A stretch of DNA of 30,054 bases. It comes from Hypsibius dujardini (taxonomy: Eukaryota; Tardigrada; Eutardigrada; Parachela; Hypsibiidae). The number at the start of each line of letters is the position of its first letter. Positions within the stretch are counted from its first letter, which is position 1. The DNA is taken from the NCBI GenBank assembly GCA_001579985.1, contig LRSR01001913.1, positions 1-30,054 of the forward strand, given 5' to 3'. The notes under the pieces are model-generated. The model did not search any database, was not told the origin of the DNA, and saw nothing but the letters and a program-made list of their open reading frames with translations. A program made the position numbers and the translations under genes. Below, piece by piece: positions 1 to 11,740 of the stretch.

Positions 1-826
1 GGCAAAGTTTATTTCAATACAAAAAAAAACATTTTCACCACGTTAAATAATAGTTTAAAAAATATTTCTATATTTTAAGTACACTTAGTGATTCTAAACA
101 AAAAATATGCTTTTAAATCTTCGTATCAATCTGTTTTTGTAACTTAAAATAAATAAAATACAAATACATCTAATCTAAAATCAAAAGCCGCTTTTTGAGT
201 CACTTAAAATATCTTTAAAATTTATTGAAACAACACTACTGAGTAAGGATACAGCGCATGAGAAGACCGTTCGTTAGTCCGCAGAAAAATCCGAAGGTTC
301 CAGGCTTGCATAAGACAACCCAGCATTGTACTACTGTAAGACCATCCGGTGCAATTACCACTGTGCAACTCCATCGGTTAGTTCTTGGTTGACTACACAC
401 TTCTTAAACGAACAAATCAATCAATCAACAGATCAATAAACCTACTAATTAACAAACCAACAGACCAATCAATCAACAGATCAATTGACCTAGTAATCAA
501 CAAATGAACAAGCAAAACCTTCTATCAGCCCATAAGATACAACATTAAATAGATCGATCAATAAGAAGTGCAGGGAATCACGGAGCAAGAGATCAAAACA
601 ATCAATTGAATAATAAAAAAAAACCAATCAATTCCTCAATCAAGCAAAGCGGAACAGCGTAAACATCATCCCATTTAAATCTAGCAATCAATCAAACGGC
701 CTACGCAATTACTTAGCACGCAAACGAGAATATCATCGCGGACAGCTTTTTGACTTTTATCAGGCTCCATAACTCCGATCCGAATCCGTAAAACACATGG
801 AGAGAGAAAAAGAAAAGTCCCAACAT
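1..826. other. RPL29 3' flank, AT-rich and ATCA-repeat spacer
   Basis: No gene is visible. Bases 1-240 are strongly AT-rich. From about 410 the sequence is dominated by degenerate ATCA tetranucleotides. The segment presumably includes the RPL29 3' untranslated region next to position 826, but I see no convincing polyadenylation signal close to the stop codon. Confidence 0.6.
419..514. repeat. ~48 bp tandem duplication
   Basis: Two adjacent copies of a ~48 bp unit, each starting with ATCAATCAACAGATCAA and followed by related CTA/AATTAACAAA-type sequence. The shared core CAACAGATCAA occurs at 426 and again at 474, giving the period of 48. Confidence 0.6.
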
Positions 827-1324
827 CTACTTGGCGGCGACTTTGACCGAGGCAGTCTGGCTTTTAGGCGCTGCTGCTGCTGCTGGTTTGGAGGCAACCT
901 TCGGCTGCTTCGGCTTCAGCTGCTTCGGCTGCTTTGGCGCGGCCAACTTCTCCAGCAGGGCAATCCGCTTCACGCCCAGATGTTTGACGTGGGCCTTCAG
1001 GTTGGCTTTCCGGACAAAACGCAGATTCCTCAGGAATTTGGGATCAACCTGAATAAAAAACAATTCCAGTAGATTATCTTCCCTTTGTCTGTTTCAGCCG
1101 ATGAAATCTCCCCAGCCCCAATGACGCACCCCCTTTTTCGACATAAACCGCTCAGTCTTGGGCCTGTGAATGCCATTACGATGGTCCTTCCGGTCTGAAA
1201 AGGGGGAAAACAAGGGGGAATCATCCAGCGAACCTCAAAGAGGTCTTAAAAATACGTCCAAAAGTTCCGTCGAATTTCGCCACTTACTCTGGTTGTGCGA
1301 GGTGTGATTCTTGGACTTCGCCAT
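827..1324 (-). CDS. RPL29: 60S ribosomal protein L29 (eL29), 3 exons, complete
   Basis: Component of the large cytosolic ribosomal subunit. Minus-strand exons are 1324-1288, 1194-1130 and 1048-827, joining in frame to about 107 aa. Exon 1 encodes MAKSKNHTSHNQ, the conserved eL29 N-terminus, and ends on a GTAAGT donor. Exon 2 encodes KDHRNGIHRPKTERFMSKKG, matching the family's RNGI-x-x-P core. Exon 3 starts VDPKFLRNLRFVRKANLKAH, the most diagnostic eL29 stretch, and ends in a Lys/Ala/Pro-rich tail with a TAG stop. The introns are 93 and 81 bp, and the splice phases agree. The ATG at 1324 follows the antisense sequence CGCAATGG, with no competing upstream start. The Ala/Pro/Lys tail is longer than in short insect homologues and closer to the vertebrate arrangement. 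Identification is secure; only the tail is variable. Confidence 0.95.
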
Positions 1325-3147
1325 TGCGGAATAGTGTGATCCGAATGAGACAAGCAAAAGGGGGGACGATCGAAGAGGATTCACGAAGGATGTTGTCGGC
1401 GACCTCGCTATTTTCCGGTTGTCTTCAGCTGAAAGCTCCACGCAAAATGATTGAGCACGTGGGAGGGTGCGCACTACACACACACTGTGCGCAATGCACG
1501 CAGAACGAGCGCCCACTGCGCATGGCACGGGATGCACTCATGTCATAGGTGGCGCTGTTGTCTGAGTAGCTTAGCTAGTGTCTTACTGTAAGTTAACATA
1601 GGTGCTTTAATTATAACGTGATTAAATGAATTAATATTCACCGACAAAACTTATTTAAATTAAATATATCTTATTTTGTTTAAAATAATCCGCATTTTCA
1701 GCATTTACAAGAACATTTAAAATATGGGGACGGCTATGTCTCGACCCTTCCACACGAAAGTCTACAGTCCTTAACTTTCCTACCACCAAAGTCTATTGCC
1801 CCCACCTTTTCATTTATTTATGTATAAAACCCCACCTATCACGCGAATAGGCTCATTTCCAGTCTTCTGTCCCATCTCCTGCTTCACTTGGGGCAATTTT
1901 CAGAGAGGGATTTCGAAACGTCTCCATTTTTAATTAGTTTAATATTGATGATGATTTCATCGGCGAATCTCCGAAAACCTTTTCTTACGAAATTTCAAAG
2001 TTACGAAAACACTAGAATATTCCGTTTTGCTTGATCTTCACTGTAAAAATGGTGATTTATCGAAATGCATTAAATACAATTATTTTGATGCTACCCCATC
2101 CAAAATGTATTTGGGAATCCATTGGCATGATCCAAATATTTTTCGGACATCAGGGGGTGGAGCTACATGTCAACTCCGGAAGGCTTGACTGGAATTTTCG
2201 ATCTTTTAAAATCTGTCCATAGCTCCGCCCCCTTATCTCCGAAAAATATTTGGTTGGCGCCCAGCGATTTCAAATGAAATTTGGGATAGGGCATTGTCAA
2301 AATAAGCACACTTAGTGCATTTCGAAGAATCGCCATTTGTACAGTGAAAATCAAGCAAAACGGAATATTCCAGTGTTCTCGTTTCTGTTTCTGAAAATCG
2401 ACCCAAGTCAGTTGTACAGAATAATTCCATCAAGAGTAAAAAAGAACGCTCAAGCCCAAGGCCCTCGGTGTAGTTCGATTGAAGGAGGAACCGTCCTCAG
2501 GGATTGCGGAATGCCTTACCGAGGAATACCATTCAGATTATACATACATCTAATACAAACTAACCAGGACCGACTGTTCCGTATATTACTTAATTGGAGA
2601 AATGAACAAGCTTCCAACCAAAAACATCAACACCGGCACAAGTAACAACCAGGAGAGAAAGAGCGAATACCCACATTCTAATGAAGCTCAATATACACAG
2701 GCGGCGAAAATAAAGCGAGTCAAAATAAATTACCGTTATAAGACGCAGAGTCTCTAGAAACTTTGGCAACCATCAGTGCTATGTGTCATAAAGATGAGAG
2801 AGAAAGGAAACAACCCGCTTTTAAACGGGAGAGAGAGAGAGCTGCAGTAACAAGGGGGACCTAATCAAGATCAGTTAGAAACAAGCTGCCAAGTTCCCGA
2901 TTCCGCTCCATTCGTACTGTTTTGAAAAGGGGTATAACACATAGATCTTGCAAACACTCGATGGAAAGACAGTAAAGAAACGGATCTGGCGGGCTGAGAT
3001 TTCCCAGGTAGAACATCATCATCATCGTTGGTGTGTGCGTGCGTGGCCGAACCGATCCAAACGGGAACTAATATAATCCGCACTAGTAAATTGTAACACA
3101 GCAAGCAGAATATGCACACACGGGGGTGGTAGTGCTCCACAGACTCC
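1325..3147. other. Spacer between RPL29 and ACSBG
   Basis: No coding exon is recognised. The RPL29 end is presumed promoter and 5' leader. The middle holds the inverted-repeat hairpin at 2004-2386. The segment at 2700-3147 is probably the ACSBG 3' untranslated region and contains GA-rich runs near 2800 and 2830. Confidence 0.5.
2004..2386. repeat. ~380 bp imperfect inverted repeat (foldback/MITE-like)
   Basis: Left arm about 2004-2170, right arm about 2217-2386, with a ~46 bp loop. The outer arm GAATATTCCGTTTTGCTTGA at 2015-2034 is matched by its complement at 2351-2370. The inner parts, such as CCAAATATTTTTCGGA with GGGGG(T/C)GGAGCT, also pair. Similarity between arms by eye is roughly 70% or more. 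Because the arms are complementary, each strand shows a similar short open frame; neither looks like a gene. Confidence 0.8.
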
Positions 3148-6100
3148 TCAGTCGTCGAGGACTTCCGGGTAAAGGCTTTCAATCAACTCCTCGTACTTCT
3201 TCATCACCTTGGGACGCATCGTTTTCATGGTCGGACCTGTGACGAGAAGACGTTCCAATCACAACATGCAACTTCATATGGCGCAATTCAAACAGTCAGT
3301 GTAGACATATATCCATACCGAGTTCGCCGCCGGGGATGCTGAAATCCGTGGGGAGGATTTCGAACTTTTGAACAACTTGAGCGCGGCTGGTGGCCTTCTT
3401 GTTGACCTCATCCATACCCTTCTGGATGGCCTTTTTCAGGGGTTCCAGGGCGCGGGCTTCCTCCACTGTCTTCACCTCAACTCCGGTGGCTTCTTTGATC
3501 CTAAAATCACGAGAACGACCGTCAGAGATCAGCAAACGAGAAACGCGCAAATCAATCCGCGAACCTGTCTGTCAGCCTGTCCGCCTGTCCATCTGTCTGA
3601 CAGCCTGTCCGCCTCTCAGTATATTTGTCTGTCTGTCCAATTGTCCGATTATCTGTCCTGTCTGCCCATCTGCCTGGATGCCTATTCATCTGTATAGTCT
3701 GCCTCCTTGTCTATCTGCTTGTCAGTACATCTACCTGTCTCATATTCTCTGTTTGCCTGTCTCTCAAGTGTCCTGCATACCATTCCTGAGTTGGACGGGT
3801 CAGCGTGTTAATCGGATCGCCGCTGTTCAAGTCAATGTCTGTCTTGAGGGTGAGGAGAATACTGAGAAATTTGCGCTTGTCCCCGATGAGCATGGCATGG
3901 CTGACAATCGGCAGGTGTTCCTTAACAGTGTCCTCGATCGCCACCGGCGGAATGTTCTCCCCTCCCGCTGTGATCAAAATCTCCTTCAACCGGCCGGTTA
4001 TAAAGAGGTATCCATCCGCGTCCACCTTCCCGATATCGCCCGTCCGCAAGTAACTGTGCTCGTCCAGTGCTTCCTTGGTCTTGTCTTCCAAGCCCAGATA
4101 ACCCATAAAGACATGCCGACCGTACATGCAAATCTAGGGATGAACCAAACGAAAAATGTCAACAACTTCCTCCATAACAAACAATCTAACCGAGCAACCA
4201 ATGTTCAATTCTTTCCCATACCTCGCCATTGCCGTCTGCATCAGGATTACTAATCTGTGTCCGGACCCCGAAGAGCGTCTTCCCCGCTGATCCCAGTTTG
4301 AAGGCTCCGGGTAGATTGACCGTATGGGGCCCTATCAACCGCAGCAACGCTAGAGTGAGGCCCACAATACTCTGAATCACTGATCAAGGAACTCACCCGA
4401 GCATTCACTCATTCCATAAATATCATAGATTGGAATATCCAGTGAGAGGAAGAAGTCTTGTGTTTCACGACGGATTGGTGCGGCACCACTGCAGGTCAGC
4501 CGACACCGATCCAGGCCCAGGGCCTGCCGGACTTTCTTGAAAACCAACGCACTGGCAATGGTCCAGCCAAACGGCACATCCTCTCTAAACAATTAACAGA
4601 GCCGGTTCAATCGGAACAAACCTACTGACTTCAATGTCAATGACGGGAACCGATCTGTGATGTCCGGGTTCAACGGCTCAACTGCCTTTTTGTTGAACCA
4701 GTATAACTCAAAGAACAATGTCTGGCGCCTTAATGGTTAAGAGGGTTCGAACGTCAATCAGACGGCTCCAAAATCGAAGATAAACCTGTCACGAATCAAG
4801 GCTTCGATTTACCAGACCTATCATCGATCAATCAATCAAGGCCTTGCTTTTCCCGGCCAGCCTGATTAAACCTCCGATTTAGGGGCCGCCTGCTTAACGT
4901 TCGATTCGATCTCTCTTCCACATCTCAATGAACAACGTACCCTTGCAGCCGACTGAGATTCCCCCTCAGACCGATACTCTTGGCCCACTTGGCGATCCAC
5001 TGCTTCGTCGAGCTATTCCCCCGCGACACCGCCTTCATCTTCTCCTCCATCTTCTCCCACACCCGCGGCACACCAATGAACCCGGTCGGCCGGGCGTCCT
5101 TGAGCGTGTCCACCAGCGTGCCCTTTAGCGCGTCCGGCTGAGCAAAGTACACCACGCCACCGGAAGAGATGGGCAGGTAGAGGTCCGTCATCTGGGCGGC
5201 CACATGGCTCAACGGAAGGTAACTGATAAACACCTCGTCCTTACTCTCCAGCGCGCACTTCATCACCATCTTCGAGGTCCAGATGAAGTTGTCGTGGCTC
5301 AGCATCGCGCCCTTGGGGTGGCCGGTCGTGCCGGATGTGTAAATGATGGTGCAGCACTTGTTGGGGGCAATATCGCGGTGGCGCTCGGCCAACCGTTCGT
5401 CGGGGATGTCCGCACTGAGTGCGAGGAACTCTGTCCAGCTGTAAACGTCGGGATGCGACTGGGCGGGCTGGCCAATGTACTGCACGATGGCCTTGAGCTC
5501 TGGCAGCTGGTCACGGATCGAGAGGATCTTCTGCAGCTGCTTGTCATCTTCGACCACAATCACGTTCATGTGCGAGTCCTGGGCGTTGAAGAGGCAGGCT
5601 TCGGGAGAGTTGGTGGTGTATATTCCGACCGCAATGCCCCTGGACAAGTACAAATATGGACGTGAGTTAGCAGATCACTCGAATCCATACACAGTAGAAT
5701 CTATCCTTTTTCTTGACTTGATACAGGAAAGGGAAGATTGTTTGACTTAGGATAATGTATTTTGAAAAGTAGGGCACAACTTAATATTCGTCAACTCCCT
5801 TTTGAAATTTTGAAATCCTTTTTAACCTCTTACGTTAAGCGGTTCCTTCTGCTCACCTGCATGGCTCTCAACTAATACCGTAATCTTCCTATCTCAAGGG
5901 ACACTTTTTTGCCCTACCAATTAATTTGATCCACCCCGGATCCTATCTGTTCACCACCTTTTGCTATTTTTTTACCTAAAATCAATCAATCAACTGATTT
6001 AAAGTGTGCGTTAAGAAATTTCGCTAAATCAATCAATCAATCACTGTCAAGTTGCTCTTAAATTTCAATCAATCACGACATAGTGAATCCGATTGAACAG

Positions 6101-8551
6101 TCAACCGATGACTGGAGGGGGTGGGGCTTAACTGTCCCTTCAGATCGGGATATTACGCTAATGAAGTCCCCTCATGAGTTCTTGTTTTTGCCTAGCTAGG
6201 ACTTGGCAAGCCGTAAGAACCAAATAATTTCAAATAAAAAACTATGGCATTCACCGACGAAATCCGAAATCATTTCCAATAGACCTTGCCATAAAATTGT
6301 ATCTTTTTCTAGACTCTTTTCGAAACGATTTCTTAGACTGTCTAAAAGAAGGCAGCCCACGGAATGACGTCCAGTTACGCGTGCCACTCTTCTGCGCTGA
6401 TGATGTCGACCGCCGCCAGCCGCAGCAGACATAAAGATTACGTGCGCCAAATACAAACAGCAATTTTTTCTTTCCGTCCGCTCAAAGTTCAAAGGTTCTC
6501 CACCACCATAAAACCGGTCGTTAAAGCGCACCGTTTTCTGGCACGAAAACCACCCAGCCGGCGTAAATATAGACCTACCCAGCATAAATCGCGCCGATAT
6601 CGGAGATGAACCATTCCGGAGAGTTGAATCCCATAATTCCCACCGCGTGATACGGCTCGAGGCCGGCTTTGATGAAGGCCTTGGCCGCGGTCCGCACGTC
6701 CCGCTGGTAGTCGGCGTAGCTCCACGTCAGCCATTTGCCATCACGCTTGATCTTCATAGCGGGCGCGGCGGCACATGCCTCCACTGTTTTGTCGAACCAG
6801 GTGATGACGGATTCAGCCGGGAGTCCGTCCAGTGAGGCATCACTGAAAAAAAGGGGAAGCAAAAAAACACTTTAACCGACAAGTCGCACAAAACCTTGAA
6901 CCAGCATAGTACGAATTGACCTTCCAGCTCCGACATGTACAGCTGCGCATACAAAACAGGCCAGTCAAAACATACAAAAGACGTCACCACTGCCTGCTTG
7001 TAAAGTCATCCGCGTGTTTTTATGATTTCGAAAAGGAAAGACGAAAACAAGTTTGTTTTCCAGCATCCATCCAAGACACTTACTACTCGAAATGTATTAA
7101 CCCTGCTAACTATTTCCACTGTACTAGCGCTGTTTAAATCACGTGTTTGAATTAAATTAAATTATAAATAAATTCACCGGCAAATTTTACTAAAAGAATA
7201 AACTTATTTATGACTTTTAATAAAGTGGAAGTAAATCTCATTTAAAATCAAAATTCGCTTCTTGAGCCATACAAAAGATCTTTTCAATATACTTAAACGA
7301 CAGTATTCCGCTCCCCACTTAGTTAGCTATATCGTCCAGCGCTTGATCAGTTCATAATCCACCAATCAAGAATACACCCAAAGAAACGAATGCGTAACCC
7401 GGAAGTTAATCTAGTAAAATATTTCCTAAGTACGAAGATTTAAATATTTATTCCACCAAACTCCACCAACGATTAACTGATTCGAAATTTACACATTAAA
7501 CCCTCTATCCCATGCAGCTATCGTAAAACCAGGTAGTAGAATGATAGAATCTGCAAGAGCAGTTGCTCCGCTAATATGCTTCTGAACAAAATTCAGCAAA
7601 ATCTATCAATCAATCAAACGAACTTCCGAAATAAAGCATTTCCGGGTGATTAGAATCGCCATGAACAAAATTCAACAAATCAATCAATCAATCAATCAAA
7701 CGAACTTCCGAAATAAAGCATTTCCGGGTGATTAGAATTGCCAAACACAACCCTTCTCCTCCCACATAAATACATCATCCCTCATCCCCACTGTTCGAGC
7801 ACAACAAAGAAAATCTGACAAACTAAATCAAGTTACTGCTAAACAAAAAATAGAACTTTGTTGTTGAAAGCAGTGCTAGCTTTACCAACCAACCAATCGA
7901 TCGACAGTTCATTAATTCCATTTTAAAATTCCTAGACTTCTCTCAACCAGCCACTCATCATCATGAGTTTTGCCAAAGTGCATTCCGCAAATAAGGGCGG
8001 GAGCCCGGCCACACTCACACACGCATACGACAAACCATGATGTAATCCAAAACAAAAATATCATCATGCTGATCACGTCACATGCGCACTTCGGACTGTC
8101 CTCCCCGAATTCTACTTCGCGCTTCTTTCGCCTCCGTTTTACCTGCCCATCCGCACTTTCACCGCGCCGTCGGGTTTGGTGGTCCACACCGACTCAGCCG
8201 GGGCCATGTGATCCGGCCCGTTGATGCTCCGATGGGCGTGATGATGGTGATTACTCGTCGTGTGGTGGTGGTTGTCGTCGTGGAGGACGCCGCCATTGCT
8301 GCTGCTGAAGTCGTGATCCCCGTTGCCGTTCATGTGCTTGCAGCTCCCGTTGGCGGGTGTGGTGTTACGCGGTGGCGGCGACGACGACGCTGCTGCTTTC
8401 TTCAACGACTGCGGGGAGACTTCCTGAAAATCCTGCGAGTGAAACTGACACAAGTAAAGGAGAGATCAAGGAAGAAGGGTTCTCCGAGTTCTCGGACGGA
8501 AAAAGTGCCCGCAACTGTTTGCCTGCTCCTCACCTCGTTTGCTGCCAACAT
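3148..8551 (-). CDS. ACSBG: Bubblegum-type long/very-long-chain acyl-CoA synthetase, 9 exons, complete
   Basis: Activates long and very long chain fatty acids to acyl-CoA through an acyl-AMP intermediate (AMP-binding superfamily). Minus-strand exons are 8551-8534, 8444-8143, 6842-6579, 5639-4941, 4584-4397, 4331-4222, 4133-3781, 3500-3319 and 3236-3148. All phases agree and give about 734 aa, close to vertebrate ACSBG1. Motifs include AESVWTTKPDGAVKVRM near the N-terminus, FNSPEWFISDIGAIYAGG, the P-loop YTSGTTGHPKG (about residue 296), YGMSECSG (about 485), and TGDIGKVDADG followed by GRLKEILITAGGENIPP (about 558-580). The chosen start is a 6-codon exon (MLAANE, AAAATG context) with a GTGAGG donor. 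If that exon is wrong, an in-frame ATG at 8333 would still give 691 aa. The exon 2 acceptor could instead be 12 bp downstream. The N-terminal region has a His/Asn-rich linker (HDDNHHHTTSNHHHHAH). A large mobile element begins only ~210 bp upstream of the start. Confidence 0.95.
3557..3762. repeat. Degenerate CTGT/TCTG tract in an ACSBG intron
   Basis: The intron between ACSBG exons 7 and 8 (3501-3780) is largely made of CTGTCTGTC-type repeats on the plus strand, that is, antisense to the gene. The flanking splice sites are intact. Confidence 0.8.
7583..7743. repeat. ~80 bp tandem duplication in an ACSBG intron
   Basis: Two near-identical copies, 7583-7661 and 7662-7743, both beginning TGAACAAAATTCA. 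Each contains an ATCA run followed by an identical ~45 bp block (CGAACTTCCGAAATAAAGCA onward). The second copy carries extra ATCA units. It lies in the 1.3 kb intron between ACSBG exons 2 and 3; no coding signal is seen elsewhere in that intron. Confidence 0.85.
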
Positions 8552-8763
8552 TTTCCCGATTGAGATTCACACTGGCCCGGAAATAGAAAGAGAACAAAAT
8601 TTCACTGCCAATAGACGGACAGAGATACAGAGAAAAAAGGAGGATAGAGAGAGATGAAAGAGGAGTCGGGGGAAGGCGTCGAAAATATTTTTTTTAACTC
8701 CGCTGCTGTGTGCCTGCATCGAATGACGATCGCACGGCACTTTAGAGAGGAAGTGAAGGCGGT

Positions 8764-8877
8764 ATGGCGCGCCAAGTGTAAAGCAAATTGCACGAGTACT
8801 CGTGCAGCGTTTTCAACACAAATACAACTGCACGAGCACTCGTGCAGCCAACAAGTACAACTGTGTAGTACGTGGTG
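8764..8877. repeat. Left terminal inverted repeat
   Basis: Starts ATGGCGCGCCAAGTGTAAAG and matches the reverse complement of 21976-22097 over its whole length with scattered substitutions. It holds a perfect 16-bp palindrome at 8790-8805 (GCACGAGTACTCGTGC). A second stem lies at 8828-8847 (arms CTGCACGAG and CTCGTGCAG). The very end, TGGCGCGCCA, is itself palindromic. Confidence 0.93.
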
Positions 8878-9562
8878 GAGCTAATGATTTTATTTTTGAA
8901 TTCTTTTCAGCTGGTAAAATAAACATGGTATGCAGTTTGTACAACAAAAATTAAAAATTACCTGATGATTAAATAATTAGTTATATAATTAGACATCATG
9001 TTGGGATTGCGTTTTGTGAGTCTAGTAAATCGGGAACACCTGCTCATAAATCGGCCTTGACCCATTCAATCATCAGCTCCACGTCCGAGCAGCAGCCGCC
9101 ATTCTCCTTTGTCCTGCACAATCAGGTGGCGCGATTCCGGGAGTAGTTGTTGGTTGATGAGGATGCATCCGCAAAAATAGTCGCATACAGGGATTGTGTC
9201 AGTTTGGAGTTGGAACGACGTTGTTTGAGATTAGTTGAGCTAAAGTCTGACCGGCTGCTGTTGTGTGATGTCGATTAGTTGATTGATGGATTGTTTCAAC
9301 TATGTTTTTCTGGTACGTTGTATGTGTCTGTAATCAGAGTAGCGCTCGATCGATAGATTGGTTTGTTTAGTGAATAGTATGAATTAGTCGGTTCGTGGCT
9401 CAGTGTTGTTTTGGTTGACAAAAAATTGGTGAATACTTTTTTCACCTAAATGTCTTTTTCCCCAAGCGTTTGGGCCATGACTTCCTGTTCCCATGTAACT
9501 TCTTGATTACAGTGCATAATCATACACGTCATTCTGGCAATGAAGTTATTTTGTCCCTGAAA
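8878..9562. other. Left subterminal region, presumed integrase promoter
   Basis: No coding region is recognised between the left terminal repeat and the integrase start. It contains a few TGATTGAT units near 9290 and AT-rich stretches. It is presumably the promoter and 5' leader of the integrase gene; I see no convincing TATA box. Confidence 0.4.
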
Positions 9563-11740
9563 ATGGCGGTGTTCCACACAGCAACTTCTGATGGCTTTCT
9601 ACAGTATGCGCATCAAGTGATATCGAGGACTGACACCGTAATTCGACATCGCTTACATGACGAGGATGCCCTGGATGCAGCTTTTACCGAAACTCTTAAT
9701 CTTCATCGCCTCTTTTACAATCTGGAAGGCCATATCAGTAGCCCGGAATTTTTTGAACTGTGGGAGACGGTGAATGACCATCTGGGACAGCTCGCGGAAC
9801 CATACGAGGAGACAATTCCGGAAGATGAATCTCCCCGTTTTACATTTTCCAGTGGATCTGGGTTCGACATTAACAAACGCACTTTGCGTTTCTTCAAGCA
9901 GAAAGGATATAGTAATGTAGCCATCGCATCAATTTTGGGAGTTAGTCGGCAGACGATCCACAACAAAATCAAGCAGTTCCAGTTAGTTAATGAGGTACAA
10001 GTGTGTGGTATGAGTAGAAAGTATCAACGCGTAAAGATCTTGTATATGCTGCTTAAATAAGAATTACATTTTTTATCGTTTTCGTGGAATTCTAGAAAAT
10101 ATAATCTAATTGGGGTGCCAAATTAGCGGCAACTGAAGAATCACAACTTATAAGAGAATATGCGTACAGACGATTTATTAGAGAAGTAATCAATCAATCG
10201 ATTGAACCTACCCGTTCAAACAATTTACCGAATACGTAATCAATCAAGCAACTGAAATATACATATATCGATCTTTTTTTTCCAGACGGCAGTAAATCAT
10301 GTTGACTGCATATTGATTTTGTGACGCTATTTTTCAGCTTCGCTTTTCCGATATGAGCGACGGTTGTTTGGATGCCTATGTCCGTGGGATACTGGAGCAG
10401 AACGCTGGAGCAGGAGGAAGGATGATACAAGGATCTCTTCGCTCACAAGGATGTCGAATCCAGCGATCACGAATCAGGCTCAGTCTGATGCGCGTTGATC
10501 CGCTTGGGACGGCGCAAAGATTTTGTGCTTTCGTTCCCCGTCGTACATACAGTGTGAAGTCGTCCAACGCGCTGTGGCATCTTGGTGAGCACCTCGCCGC
10601 CGGCCCAGTAGTGTAAGCACGGCCCGGCCTTGAGCTGTGGAGGCCGTTTATGCCGTCAATTGGTTCATTGATTGATTGGTTGGCCCCCCCTCCTAGTTCG
10701 TGACCGGTCCGCATCTACCGTCGCCGTCGCCACTAGCCCGTGCCACGTTAATAAGAAGAGTGTGCGTTAATTTTTCATTTTAACTTGTGGCGGTTAAATA
10801 TTCCTTTAATTTCAGACGGAAACCACAAGCTAATATTGTATGGCTTTGTTATTCACGCGGGTGAGTCGCACACTGCAGTTACTATGACCTGTAGTGTTAT
10901 GACCTGTTATCGCACTGTATTGCTCCATTATCACCGGCCTCTTTCTTACTGCTGTTTGTATTGTTTTTTTGTTAGCAATTGACGGTTATTCACGAATGGT
11001 TACATTCGCAATCATTAGCACCAATAACCGCTCAGAGACTGTCCTCAACGGGTTCGTGATAGCCTGCCAGCAGCATGGAATCCCTTCTCGCGTAAGAGTG
11101 GATCGTGGGGGAGAAAACGTAGAGGTTATCCGTTTCATGTTGGAAAACTGTGGCCTTAATCGAGGCAGTGTTCTGGTTGGCCCGAGTGTTCACAATCAGG
11201 TACAGTGTATGAGGACTTGAATTATTTAGTCCTATTTATTCATGATTTAAGGAATTTCAATTTTGTTAGAGAATTGAGCGGCTCTGGCGTGACATCACAC
11301 GGGTTGTAACGAAATACTACAAAATTTTGTTTGGTTGGATGGAACGTCAGAGCTATTTGGACATCACGGACCGGCGACAGCTGATGGTACTTCACTTCGT
11401 CTACCAAAAGCGCATACAGCGGGGTTTGGATCTCTTCATTGCGTCGTGGAATTCACATCCCGTTAGAACGGAGCAGTCCCGAACACCAGAGCAAATCTTT
11501 ATTGAAGGTGCTCTTCGAAATGGAATTTGCGGATTCGATGGGAATGTGGATGGCTTCTACGGCGTTGACGGGTCGGAGTACCCCAGTGAGCCCGACGTGG
11601 AATCTGTTGAAGTTTGTGATATTTTTACTGAATACCCACAGGATTTTGTAATACTATCTGAACGAATTGATCCTTGTCACGATGACGGCAACAGCGGAGT
11701 GGAAGTTTTCTTAGAGTGCAAAAGATTAATTGGTTATTAA
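9563..11740 (+). CDS. Integrase/transposase (DDE, integrase core domain), 5 exons
   Basis: Predicted transposase of the surrounding element, catalysing DNA cutting and strand transfer. Exons are 9563-9994, 10338-10584, 10816-10860, 10976-11199 and 11270-11740, giving 472 aa with consistent phases. The N-terminal part contains a helix-turn-helix ([20 protein letters not shown], about residues 117-136). A conserved linker follows: [13 protein letters not shown], then [20 protein letters not shown]. The catalytic core starts at LWHLDGNHKL (first Asp about 227, codon split by an intron), then [10 protein letters not shown]. The second Asp lies in [10 protein letters not shown] (about 284). The Glu is in [11 protein letters not shown] (about 319), 34 residues after the second Asp. 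The ATG has a strong AAAATGG context and no in-frame ATG before it. The family is widespread in animals, usually annotated as uncharacterised integrase core domain proteins. Five exons is unusually many for a transposase. No stop or frameshift is visible, so it may be active. Confidence 0.9.

Noticed and set aside
2031-2354. Two similar short frames on opposite strands (plus 2031-2222, minus 2163-2354)
   Set aside because: They resemble each other only because the two arms of the hairpin are complementary; no start context or domain.
3390-4253. 287-codon plus-strand open frame
   Set aside because: Antisense to ACSBG exons 6-8 and running through the intronic CTGT repeat; the minus strand has clear family motifs and splice sites.
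7583-7743. Possible CRISPR-like or other spaced direct repeat
   Set aside because: Only two adjacent copies without unique spacers, in a eukaryotic intron; a plain tandem duplication.
8082-8657. 191-codon plus-strand frame
   Set aside because: Antisense to ACSBG exons 1-2, whose His/Asn-rich coding sequence reads as Val/Ala-rich on the other strand.
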